This document shows positions 11,601 through 22,405 of a stretch of 64,000 bases of DNA, piece by piece; the first letter of the stretch is position 1, and each line of letters starts with the position of its first letter. The stretch is from Phoronis australis (taxonomy: Eukaryota; Phoronida; Phoronidae), in the NCBI GenBank assembly GCA_002633005.1, contig NMRA01000079.1, forward strand, positions 566,183-630,182, written 5' to 3'. Both the position numbers and the translations under genes were made by a program. The notes under the pieces are model-generated. The model had not been told where the DNA came from and did not search any database. It was given only the letters and a program-made list of their open reading frames with translations.

Positions 11601-14600
11601 AGCTGCAATAGACACGTGACAAAAACTTGAACTGTCGCTCAAAAAATGCATAGTCCAGTGCAACAGTGATGTTAATAACACGTGTGGAAATAATCCAGAG
11701 TTGCACTGACTATTCTGGTGCAAAAGCCATCTACTTTTGCGACACTTTGTTATTGACACTCTTTGGGATTGGGTGTGAAAGATAATGTCGCAGGCAACGA
11801 CTTGACATCCAACACAATGGCAACAGTTAAGAAATTGGTAAGTATTTGAGTTCAAAGACAACAAAGAAGAAGACGCGGCAATTACAGTGAGCGGGGCTCT
11901 TATTTTTTTGCCAGCAAGATGGACAGTTAATGACGCCGTATGTTATAAACGTGCGTAAGTTGTTACAAATGAATGTGCTGTTGGGAACTCGGGAATTTTG
12001 GTTATCACAAAGGTTTGATACCGAGGTACGCTCAAAAGTCTTTGGTTGCGTTAGCCAAATGAAGTTGTTTGGGAAAACTATCAGATATGATGAGACAGCC
12101 TTCAACGCGTAGTTCCACGATACTCAAGCAAGTCGTTTCAATATCTTGGTGGAACCCGAAGTATCTAAAAAACGAAGAGCATCAGCTCGTTTTTAAGACG
12201 GTTTAGCCAAACCAGAGTCCCTAGTATTGCCACGGGATCATTATAACGATTTTATTTTGAATTAATTGATCAACTTATTTCATATTCGAGCCAACTGCAT
12301 TCTCAATGACACAGATTGTGTTGTAAGCATCTCAAGGGGTTTCGTTGGCAATGTAAACTGAGTAAGGAAAATAGTGAGATCAATTGTATAGCGACAGCCA
12401 AGTACAGTAACCTAAAATATCTCAATTTTGGCAGAAAGCATGCGCACGGTTTTAATACCGCTGAACGTCAACTAAATTTGACTGAATAATAGGCAAACCT
12501 TTTTTAAGACGAGAACTTTCGTCATATTATATTCCTCACTAATTCATTGTAAGGCAAAACAATTAAAGCACGAGAATACTAATGTGCCTACTATCACATG
12601 GGCGGGGCAGCGCTGAAAAAAAGTTTGGGAGGGGGGCTAAAGCCTCCTCAGCTCCCCTGTGGTGCACCGCCTATAGACCATGTGCGGCGTCGCACTGAAA
12701 ACAGTGGGGGAATATAGCCCCCCCCCAGCTCCCTATGGTGCGCCGCCCATGTATCAGTACAAGTCAACTAACTAAATTCAGAACCGGTTCGTGATTAGAA
12801 CTAGCAGTTACACAAGCAAATTTTTGCTTCTAACTTTCGAAACTTGAAGCAGGACAAAGAACCTCACTGCAGTTTTAAAACATTCTTCATGCTTCCTGCT
12901 TCAAACCTTCAAGCAAAAGTTGCAAAACCATGACTATTCTCTCCAGCAGTGTTGGGGCTGCCTGTGATTTGTAACAGTTCATTTGAAAACTTACTTACTT
13001 GACGTGTGACGGTGAGATTAGTACCACTAAGGGAATACGTCTGGCTGGGTTTGGTCGCCTTTATGGAGGCCGCCTTATCCTCGGAAACACCTTGGAGGAG
13101 AAAATCGGTAATTTTACTTAACCGGGAGTTAACAATATTCGTACGTAGTTCAGCTGGGTTGCAAGATTCTTTTAAAAGTAATCCTCTGGAATTAGTCAAC
13201 GTTACATACATGTATGCAAATATAGGTGTATAGGGTGTAATAAGCTATAAACACGCGTATATCTTAATACAAAACAAAGGCCGAGCGCAGGTAACGAGTA
13301 GGATTGGCTCAGTAATTATGTCTAACATCAATCCCAATGGCGTCCACATCAATCAGATTTAAGTCAGACATAAACGATAATGCCTGATGTAAAATAACTT
13401 ATGTCAGACATAATATCGCATATAATTCACTAATGCTAACCATAATCCTATTTACATCAGATATTGTTAATAGACATTATCATTCTATTTATATCAAAAT
13501 ACAACTAGGTACCACTTAGCCTTGGTGGAAAGCTGTATACTAAATATACAACTTTGCGCCGATGTGGGTAAAAAATGACCACCTAAAATCCTCAAAACTA
13601 GTATCATTAAAAACCGCACTCTCCATTGAGTAAACGAAGCTATTTACCGATGTTGAAAAAAGTGGCGTCCTACCGTTATTCTGCTGCTAAAGTTGTGGAG
13701 CGATCTTTTGTGTCGGGTTTCAGCGCCTTGAAAATTGTGTCACCTATTGGCCAGTTTCTTTTTCCCGATTCTTCAATGAATTGTTTTTCTTCCATGAGGT
13801 TGCGTACATGACACGCAGCATGTTATCGGAACTGGTTTCATTTTGTTACATTTTTAGCATTTTAGTTCATGGGCGGCGCAGCACTGAAATAAGTGTGTGT
13901 GTGTGTGTGGGGGGGGGGGCGAAGGTCCGCCGCACATGTATAAATACCAGCAGACCCAGTTTCAGAACTAAATTTGCTGCTGCACAGCTGTCATCGCCTC
14001 CCGAGAAATATTATCAAACATTTTTAGGATTTTCAAAACGACGACAGGGTTCACTTCAAACAGCAGGTACAGTAAGTGTCGGTGGACTCTCATATTTTGT
14101 ATACACCCCCGCCGTTTGTTAGCTCCAGGTGTCGATATAAGTTTAATGACGATGTTACGAGCAGAACTACTAGGGCTGTATGAAATTTCGGAATCTGACG
14201 GAGGTCAACCTAGCTGTCATTTTGACGATAGTCTTCATACAGCCAGCCGGTGGCTGGTAGCCAGCTAATAACTAGAAAAGTTATGTCGTCGTTTTCAAAA
14301 CAGTACGCGCACGCGCCAGTTCCTAAATTTCGTGCGACATCTCTCAGGAGATGATGATAGGTTTTTAGTAGCAAAACTTCTTCTGAAATTGGTTTTTTGG
14401 TATCAAAATTCTATACGCTTGTTACTAAATGAAACCAGTTCCGATAATTTGTTTTGACATCTACGCAACTTCGTGGAAGAAGTACAGTTTATTGAAGAAT
14501 AGGCGCCATTTCCTAAGTTTTTGCGACATCTCTCGGGAGATGATCTGATAGCTTGGCAGCAGAAAAAATCTTCTGAATTTCGGTTTTTCGGTATCAAATT

Positions 14601-16635
14601 TCTAAAAACTTATAATGACGTGAAACCAGTTACGATAATTTGTTGTGACGTGTACGCAACCTCGTCAAAGAACAACAGTTGATTGACGAATCGGCGAAAA
14701 ACTTAAGAAACTGGCCAATAGGTGACGCAACATTTCATGGCGCCGAAAGTCGTCGCTAAAGATCATTTCACAACTTCAGCAGCAAACTAATGGTAGAACG
14801 CCATTTTTTCCAACACAAATAAAAATTCAGTGTACACAAGGAAGACTGTAGTTTTTAATGATACTAATTTTGTGTCAGATTTTATCTTACCACTGTTTTA
14901 CCCACATCGGCGCAAAGCCGTATATTTACTATATAGCTTCGCGCCAAGGCTACCTGGCTCTGTGAAATTTCGGGTCTAACGGATCTCAACACATAGTATA
15001 GCCTAGCCAGCCAGCTAGCTGTATGATGACTGTCGTCAAAATGCAGCTAGGTCCCACTGCGTGTATTTCTTCCGTAGACCCCAAAATTGCACACAGCCAG
15101 GGTAGTTCTGCTCGTCACCGCGCCGTGAAACTTGTATCAAAATGTACATGTAAAGCTAAAGACCGGACGGGGTGCATGCAAAATCTGGGAATCAACCGAC
15201 ACTCACCTTGCCCGTTACAGCCGTGAAAAACAATGCAATAAACGTCATTTTCTTGCGTAACTCTCCGCCTTTTCTAACAATGAAAAGTATGTCGTCGTTT
15301 TGAAAACAGTACGCTCGTGTCACGCGCACGCGCCATTTCCTAAATTTTCGCGACAACTTCGGAGAAGAAAAATTTCTTCTGAAATTCGGTTTTTCGGTAT
15401 CGAAATTCTAAAAAATTGAAATGAAGTGATACCAGTTCCAATAATTTGTTGTGACGTGTACGCAAGCTTGTGAAAGAAGAGCAGTTGATTGAAGAATCAG
15501 CGAAAAAAGAAACTGGCCAATAGGTGACGCAATATTTCATGGCGCCGAAAGCCGTCGCTAAAGATCGCTCCACCACTTTAGCAGCAGAATAACGGTAGAA
15601 CGCCATTTTTCCAACACTGTTAAATAATTTTGTTTACTCAAGGAAGGCTGTAGTTTTTTTAATGACACTAATTTTGTGTCAGATTTTATCTTACCACTTT
15701 TTTACTCCCATCGGTGCAAAGCTGTATATTTATATACAGCTTTGTACCAAGGCTGATATATATATATATAAGTATAGCCTTGGTACAAAGCTATATACTA
15801 AATATAGAGCTTTGCGCTGATGTGGGTAAAAGTGGTAAGGTAAAATCTGACACAAAATTAGTATCATTAAAAGCTACAGTCTTCCTTGAGTAAATTATTT
15901 AACGGTGTTGGAAAAAATGGCGTTTATTCTGGTGCTAAAGTTGTGGAGCGATCTTTAGCGATGGCTTTCGGCACCATGAAATATTGCGTCATCTATTGGC
16001 CTGTTTCTATTCAATCAACTGTTGTTCTTTCACGAGGTTGCGTACACAACACAAATAATTGTTGTTACTGGTTTCACTTCATAATAAGTTTTTAGAATTT
16101 CGATACAGAAAAACCGAATTTCAGAACAACTTTTTCTGCTGCAAAGTTGTCGCAAAAATTTAGGAAATGGCGCGTGCGCGTGACACAAGCGCACTGTTTT
16201 CAAAACGACAACATACTATTCATTGTTACAAAAAATTCGAGAATGACTCAAGAAAATGACGCTTGTTGTATTGTTTATCACTCAAACGGTTGTAACGGGC
16301 AAGGTGAGTGTCGAGTGATTCCCAGATTTTGCATGCACCTCGTCCGGTCTTTAGCTCTACATGTTGCTACAGGTTTCACGGCGAGCTGACGAGCAGAACT
16401 ACCCTGGCTCTGTGCAATTTCGGGGTCTATGGAAGAAAAACACACAGTGATAGTCTTCATACAGCTAGCTGGCTGGCTACACAAAATGGTACCTAGTTGT
16501 ATTTTGACGATATCTTCATACAACTACATGCAGCTTTCTGGCTAGTTGGTTGGTTACCTTACCCAGAGCTTTTATCAATTCATCTTCGTTGTCACCAACG
16601 CTAACAAATTTCCATGTACCGACGATGGCATCCAT
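8668..16635 (-). CDS. Fatty-acid-binding-protein family gene, copy A (complete, 5 exons)
   Basis: Exons in transcript order: 16563-16635, 12999-13090, 10550-10630, 9489-9593, 8668-8718 (stop TAA at 8668-8670). All junctions are GT..AG and the phases agree, giving a 133-residue protein, the normal FABP size (127-134). Exon 1 carries MDAIVGTWKFVSVG. Exon 2 carries GVSEDKAASIKATKPSQTYS. Exon 3 has STFELGKPKRFEG, the usual STF..LG strand. Exon 4 has TTHSFNGGKWEERHK. Exon 5 ends NGVTCKAVLQKC. FABPs are intracellular beta-barrel carriers of hydrophobic ligands. Two oddities: the normal 173-nt second exon is split here into 92+81 nt, and the terminal Arg-x-Tyr that holds fatty-acid carboxylates is Ala-x-Leu. 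I chose the start by the MxxIVGTWK pattern although the frame stays open further upstream. Intron 1 is filled with family X repeats. Confidence 0.93.
8990..9095. repeat. Single relative of the 63-kb array units
   Basis: GAGCAGTGCGAAGCGTTACG, GCGTTGAAATGCACCCA and CTGAACCGCAAACAGTTGCT match the start of the 63-kb units. The CTCF-like part is missing. Confidence 0.5.
9120..9310. repeat. GCGTAAATTAA-rich low-complexity repeat
   Basis: A run of diverged GCGTAAATTAA-like units (GGCGTAAATTAAATATTTGC, GCGGCGTAAATTAAGTTTTA). Similar in motif to the interior of the 58.6-kb MITE. In FABP copy A intron 4. Confidence 0.4.
9880..10010. repeat. TTATT-rich low-complexity stretch
   Basis: Simple sequence of TTATTTG / ATTCATTA units. 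No coding value despite an open frame through it. Confidence 0.6.
10873..11031. mobile_element. 159-bp MITE (CAGTGGCGGAT family)
   Basis: Ends CAGTGGCGGATTTAGG and CCTGGATCCGCCTCTG are inverted repeats, with G- and C-rich tracts just inside. A second copy of nearly the same length is at 23531-23690, and a diverged one at 3258-3541. Such ends resemble hAT-type MITEs. I could not confirm an 8-bp target duplication. Confidence 0.65.
12597..12751. mobile_element. 155-bp inverted-repeat element (CATGGGCGGCGC ends)
   Basis: Ends CATGGGCGGGGCAGCGCTG and GGTGCGCCGCCCATG are inverted repeats. A related piece is at 13868-13938 (CATGGGCGGCGCAGCACTG). Lies upstream of FABP copy A exon 2 in genome order. 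Confidence 0.55.
13524..14262 (+). repeat. Family X copy, interrupted
   Basis: Starts TTAGCCTTGGTGGAAAGCTG and includes the conserved GCTGCTAAAGTTGTGGAGCG stretch. A second small element with a GT run and G tract sits inside it at 13868-13938. The X sequence resumes to the AGCCAGCCGG end. In intron 1 of FABP copy A. Confidence 0.6.
14280..14955 (-). repeat. Family X copy
   Basis: Truncated at its left end (starts within the GTCGTCGTTTTCAAAACAGT region). It carries an internal duplicate of the GCGACATCTCTC(G)GGAGATGAT segment at about 14336 and 14522, and ends at the ATATAGCTTCGCGCCAAGGC end. Confidence 0.6.
15003..15758 (-). repeat. Family X copy, left arm of a head-to-head pair
   Basis: From AGCCAGCCAGCTAGCTG to TATACAGCTTTGTACCAAGG. 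It meets the next copy in inverted orientation across a (TA)n spacer at 15759-15773. Confidence 0.7.
15774..16478 (+). repeat. Family X copy, right arm of a head-to-head pair
   Basis: Begins AGCCTTGGTACAAAGCTATA and ends AGCTAGCTGGCTGGCTACAC, about 85 bases from the FABP copy A exon 1 donor. With the preceding copy it forms an inverted repeat of about 1.47 kb. Confidence 0.7.
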
Positions 16636-16749
16636 GTCGACCGATAGCTTGAGTTGTTTCAAAAGCTGTCTGACGGCGTTTGCAGAGACGCGAAAGCTGC
16701 GTGCATTGGAACTCTGCAGCAAGCTCGCGGGTCATTTATCAAATTTACT

Positions 16750-16760
16750 GAGGCCACGTG
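16750..16760 (-). promoter_or_regulatory. E-box (CACGTG) upstream of FABP copy A
   Basis: The same GAGGCCACGTG string, about 115 bp upstream of the start codon. An AT-rich TATA-like stretch (TTTGATAAATGA on the minus strand) lies between it and the start. Confidence 0.55.
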
Positions 16761-17070
16761 ACACTACTTGAGTTTTTTGTTAAAACACAACAGAAACTTT
16801 CTGCTATGTTGTTCGCATAATTTCCCTGTTCAATGTTTTCTGATTAAATTGTTTGATATCCTCAATGAAATTCTGCGCCGTAGTTTGAATTCCGCTCCAA
16901 AAACGAACGTTATATTGCTTTATTTTTTAACTTTTGGTTCCAGGTTTGGTCTTCAAAACTATTCTACTCAACAATGCAGAATCGTGTTCAGATTTTAACA
17001 GGGAAATGTCCGTGGATTGCACACAGTCCTGAACATGCCACCGTTTTACGTGTTAAAACACAGATGCGTA

Positions 17071-17850
17071 GCTAGCCAGCCAGCTAGCTGTACGAAGACT
17101 GTCGTCAAAATACAGCTACATGTAGGTCCCACTGCGTGTATTTCTTCCGTAGACAGTGAAATTGCACACAGCCAAGGTAGTTCTGCTCGTCACCGCGCCG
17201 TGAAACTTGTATCAACATGTAAAGCTAAAAACCGGACGGTGTGCATGCAAAATCTGGGAGTCAACCGACACTCACCTTTCCCGTTACAGCCGTTTAAGTG
17301 AAAAACAATGCAATAAACGTCATTGTCTTGTGTAACTCTCCGCCTTTCACTAACTATATAAAGTATTTCGTCGTTTTGAAAACAGTACGCTCGTGTCACG
17401 CGCACACGCCTTTACCTAAATTTTTTGCGACATCTCTCGGGTGATGATGATAGCTTGGCAGCAGCAAAATTTCTTCTGAAATTCGATTTTTCGGTATCAA
17501 AATTCTAAAAACTTATAATGAAGTGAAACCAGTTCTGATAAATTGTTGTGACGTGTACGCAAGCTCGTGAAAGAACAACAGTTGATTGAAGAATCGGCGA
17601 AAAAAGAAACTGGCCAATAGGTGACGCAATATTTCACGGCGCCGAAAGCCGTCGCTAAAGATCGCTCCACAACTTTAGCAGCAGAATAACGGTAGAACGC
17701 CATTTTTGCCAAAACCGTTAAATAATTTAGTTTACTCAAGGAAGATTGTAGTTTTTAATGACATCAATTTTTTGTCAGATTTTATCTTGCCACTTTTTTA
17801 CCCACATCGGTGCAAAGCTGTATATTTATATACAGCTTTGTACTAAGGCT
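17071..17850 (-). repeat. Family X copy upstream of FABP copy A
   Basis: Essentially full length: AGCTAGCCAGCCAGCTAGCT end, the GTGTCACGCGCACACGCC middle, the conserved GCCGAAAGCCGTCGCTAAAG segment, and the TATATTTATATACAGCTTTG palindrome end. Confidence 0.75.
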
Positions 17851-20625
17851 AACATTAACACAGGTATTTATAAATTTTGAATTTTGTTCAATGTATGCAT
17901 GAAGAACTTCAAAATTGCTTTTCGTTCTGTAAATCAGTTTTTGGCCATAGTAACATTGAAAAAACGGACGATCGCTGCACAAATAAAAAAGTTCATGTTA
18001 TTCAACGTTTCGTCTATTCATTAGACATCATCAGGATAATTATATACAAAAGACAGCAAGTGCCAACATAGAGCTCAGGTAACATCCATGAAGTGAAGCA
18101 AGAGATATGCTTTTTTATTTGTACGGTGATCGTCCTTTTTAATCTTTTCATTCTTGTTTTTCATTTTCGAACTTCTGCCTTTCGAATTCCATTTGTTTGC
18201 ACTAAATACACCCCATATCAAATCTTCTTTGATTTGGGTTCCACTAGAAAGGAATTCAACACAATACCATATTTGAAATCTTTGCAGAAAGTAGACTTAA
18301 TGTCGCAGGTTGTGAACGTCACATATACTTTCTAAATGTTAGCTGAAAAATAAACAAAGCAGCAGGTTCTTGGTCGTATTACAATTAACTGACTTAAAAA
18401 ATTAAAGCCGGACAACGCTGTGATCAAGACTGCTACATGCAACGTACTTGAAAGTACTAGCAACGACCTTTAAACATCATACATCGCTGACCTCATTCGC
18501 TAGAACTTGTTAAGTGGGCGTGAAACTGTGGGGTCGCGAGGTCACGGCATGTTTACAAGACAATGAGATGGCTGATCGCCGTGTAACTGATATCTCAGTG
18601 CCTCTGACTGCCGTATCAAGATCAGCGAGAATGAACTAAACTCATCGAAGAGCACATTTGTGGATGGAGACAAGGAGGAATTTCGTGACAGCAACGTGTC
18701 GTCTGACGGCAGCAACACGTCGCCAGATGAGTTTCTTGATCGACCCATCGCGAATACGCGGATTACGTTGGATTGGAACAAGCAGATCTTGAACTGAGAA
18801 AACAGTCCGGATTAGCTTAATCGCAGAACAATGCCTTGTTCCTGCAAAGCCAGTGGATCGGGGTGCAAGCAACTGAATATTACTGCAAGAGAGAACAATC
18901 TTCGATAGGGCTGAATCACTCGGTGAGAAATCGAGGAAATCGTTGCTCTTCAGTCAGTGTCAGTGGACTTGGATAGGGATGAGTGATTGTCATTTTTTCA
19001 AAATTATTTATACTAGCGTAAAATTTTGTGTATTTTGTAATCTACAGGACTTCATTATATTAAACTTCTCCAAAATACACTTTAACTACCTGTTTTACTT
19101 GCGGTAACCCCCCCTGCCACAAAAGGACTGATTCTGCATACATTAGATGGGAAATTTATTGACCCAGTTACATCAACCCAACATGAATATCACTCCTTTT
19201 TGTCTGAAATTACGTAATAAGGTCTGTATTTTTTAAATTTTTAAGTACTTTTATTTGTTTATGTTGTCGTGTATACTAGTATCTCTAAGATGTAGCATTC
19301 AATTGCAGGTTACTATGGAAATTTTAAAGACACTATCAGCACGTTTTCTCGGCCATTTTCCTTGACTTTTGAAAGCTCTAAATTTTCGCTTTCCCCGTCT
19401 AGATTTGGCAATAACTAGGTCATTTGTTAAGATAAGGACATGTTTCATATCTCAAAATGATCAGAAAATACTGTATTTTCAGAAAAAATAACAATTACAA
19501 AAATGACAAATCCCTGCTTAAAACTCATTTTGTGGTGCTGCGACACATATGTATTTCTATTGATTTTTTTCGCAGTTGGATACGTCATTATACAGTGCAA
19601 GGATATTTGATAGAATTGCAATCTGTATGAGTAAATAAATTTTCATTTGCAAAGAACATACTCTACACTTTTTATGAGCAAAATCCGCTGACGATCTTTT
19701 TCAAAATTACTTTAAAATACCAAACCATTGATCGGGTTATAGAGGACGCTAGATTCCAAAAGGCTCTTAAATTTTGTTTTTCTTATTTTATCGTAGCAAA
19801 GACTCGTGGTAACTCGAAAGTAGTTCTTTAGTCTGACTCAGATGTTCAGTCGTTGATCTGGAATAATACTTAAGGTAAGAATGATCCGATTGGAATTAAA
19901 AAACACGTGTTCCTTAGATAGGAAATATGCCTCAAGTATCTAAACCAAAAAGTGGCTAAGCTAGATAGATAGACAGATAATTGAGCCCTGCTATTTCTTG
20001 ACCTGCTTGAACGCAAAAAAGACCAGGACCCAAACAGAAGGATTGAGAGCCACTTTATTAAAGATACATTTGAACTAACTCGAAACGCTACTCCTAAGAA
20101 TATGATGGTTAGAAATCTAAACACTACAAAAATGAAAATACCTGTAAACAATGTGCCATTGAATGTGAAGTTTAATTGAAGGATTTAATTTTATCAAGAT
20201 GGAAAATACAAACGGTATTTCAGACAACTGTCGGGTGAGGCTTCACAAATGCGATGGCAGAGATACCAAGCGAGTTTAAGAACATCGCGAAGTAAACACA
20301 GTTAGCAAAAATCCTTTTTAAGAGCAACCAAAGCAAATTTGTGTTCTCTAACTAAATCCATGAAATGTACGAGTTTCCATTTTTTCCTGAACGGTTAATT
20401 AATGGATATCCATAGCCGTTAGTTAACTTTCGACAAAGTATCTTTTTGTTAACATCACTCAACCCCAAACCAGTCTAAAGAAGCACGAATAGACCAATCA
20501 TTGTGCACTTTACATGCAGACCTCTGACATGAATGACGAACAACCCCTCAATAAAGGCAGAACCTCATACACTTCAGAGGCCAGTACCTGATGCAGTCTT
20601 GTTGCTACTCATCACTGTGTGGGAT
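17851..20625. other. Intergenic region between FABP copies A and B
   Basis: No exon could be tied to a known family. Two unassigned plus-strand open stretches (18588-18797 and 19984-20179) are discussed under findings. Confidence 0.4.
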
Positions 20626-20804
20626 AATTGACCTATCGCCAGGATTTTGAGTGACGGCTAAGCTGACCATTCAGAACGCTTCATTATTGACTCACCTTCG
20701 TTTCCAAACCGCCATTTTACCCAACAAACAACACGTTGCTGGGTACAACTTATTGTCTGTTAGTCGACATTACGCAAGGGGGCGGAGCTTGCGATAGGTC
20801 AATT
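20626..20804. mobile_element. 179-bp MITE
   Basis: Perfect 14-bp terminal inverted repeats AATTGACCTATCGC and GCGATAGGTCAATT. No ORF. Intergenic between FABP copies A and B. Confidence 0.6.
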
Positions 20805-21047
20805 GCTATACGCTGGCTCAAGTGGACTGGGGTTGGGCGACAACGTTGCTAAGTAAAAATTGCTATCAAAAACATGCTTCTAAGATTGGAGGTTTCAGGG
20901 GAAGAAAATCGGTGCTGTCCGGTTGTAGTTTTGTTAATAAGTTTAAAGTATACAGAGCTGTGTATTTCCTCAAACAAAAGAAGGTTTATTTTTTGCATAA
21001 AGGTTTTGTGCGAGTATCACATTTACTGTGGCTTACGTGACAATGTG

Positions 21048-21864
21048 TATGGAACGCCCCTAGCGTCACCTTGCGACGGGTCTTTTCTGACACATTACGA
21101 GTCATTGAAGCGCGTCAGACTTGACTCGAAATGTACTTCACATGTGTGTCAAGTCACCTCCCCATTATTGTGCGACCAATAAGACGTTGTGGTTTGGTCA
21201 CCGATGACGTACGCTTCGATGTCAGTCAGTTTATGTCCCAATTGACCCGACATCTGACTAGCCTAAAAGATCATAAGCCCTCCCAATTTGCATTTGACCA
21301 GCAAGGGACAAGTTTACTTACATGCACACTCGCACTAATTGAATGAGTCATAATCCACCACTGTGGAGTGTAGTACCCTGCAAAAGTACAAAGATGGCTT
21401 CTGCGTTAGAGTCTATGTACAGTCAAAAATGTTATAAACGAAAGACTGTATATCCAAATAAGCGAGGGCAACGCTGTGAGTGACGAGGACTTGATGTCTG
21501 TGACCTTAGATGATTTTCTCACGGGCTTTGCCAACAATTGTTGAATCCTTGTAGGTTGTATTTGCTTAATCAGTAAAGATGTACTAGTCTTGTTCACTGG
21601 AGACAGAGCATTGCGTAGGTTGTGTTTTTGTGCGAGGAAGTGCTGGCCATATTTTACCTTTGTATCAAATGCTCAGCCTTTGTAATTGCCAGTCACGTCA
21701 AAGCATGACGATCTCATTGGTTTGGTCAACACACAATCTTAACACTGATTGGTCCTTTTAAGAACATCGACAGCATCACTGACGAGTCAGCGTGTTAGAA
21801 ATGACTCGTCACGTGTTTGAAAAGATCCGTTACAAGGACAAGGTGACGTTAGTGGCGTTCCATA
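21048..21864. mobile_element. 817-bp element with long degenerate inverted repeats
   Basis: Left end TATGGAACGCCCCTAGCGTC matches the inverted right end (GACGTTAGTGGCGTTCCATA). Similarity, with gaps, continues inwards for over 100 bp on each side (TTGACCAAACCA-type blocks). No transposase was recognised. Confidence 0.55.
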
Positions 21865-22119
21865 GGTGCGCGTTTCCGTGTTATTTTCAAGCTTTGACAG
21901 TTGTTAAGACAATTAAGACGCAAACGCATTAGTGAACATATGGTAGAAATAGGACGTAGTAGTTTAGATTCATAAATTTATCATCTCAACGTGACACTGT
22001 TTCATGCTCTACATATAGAGTAATGACGTTTACAAATTGCAAAATTCAGATATTGCGCGTCTTCAGATAGAGTTCATTTAATAATATAATTTTCAATTTC
22101 CGTGCAGTGCTTTTTGATT

Positions 22120-22198
22120 CTCTGTAGTCAAATCTTATCTCTTCTTCTCTGTAGTCAAATCTTATCTCTTCTTCTCTGTAGTCAAATCTTATCTCTTC
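22120..22198. repeat. Three 27-bp tandem copies
   Basis: CTCTGTAGTCAAATCTTATC units begin at 22120, 22147 and 22174. The copies are almost identical, so the expansion is recent. Located just beyond the FABP copy B polyadenylation signal. Confidence 0.8.
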
Positions 22199-22304
22199 CT
22201 GGTACAATGTACTTGAAGTGTCCTTATAACTTAACCTTAGGCGTATCTTCACATTTTAATGAAGCAATACAAACGCACGCGTTATTGTCAAATAATGTAT
22301 TAAC

Positions 22305-22310
22305 TTTATT
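22305..22310 (-). promoter_or_regulatory. Polyadenylation signal of FABP copy B
   Basis: AATAAA on the minus strand, also 96 nt after the stop codon. The same distance and similar flanks as copy A support both. Confidence 0.7.
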
Positions 22311-22405
22311 TGATTTTTAATTGCCAAGAAATATAATGCCAAAAAAATTTGTTAGGAATTCTCAACATTCGCCGTGTTATCGAGGTTTGGGTGGTTTCCA
22401 ACGTC

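Noticed and set aside
22046-22252. Open frame with RFDYREEEI repeats
   Set aside because: The 27-bp tandem repeat has a period that is a multiple of three, so it reads open by construction.
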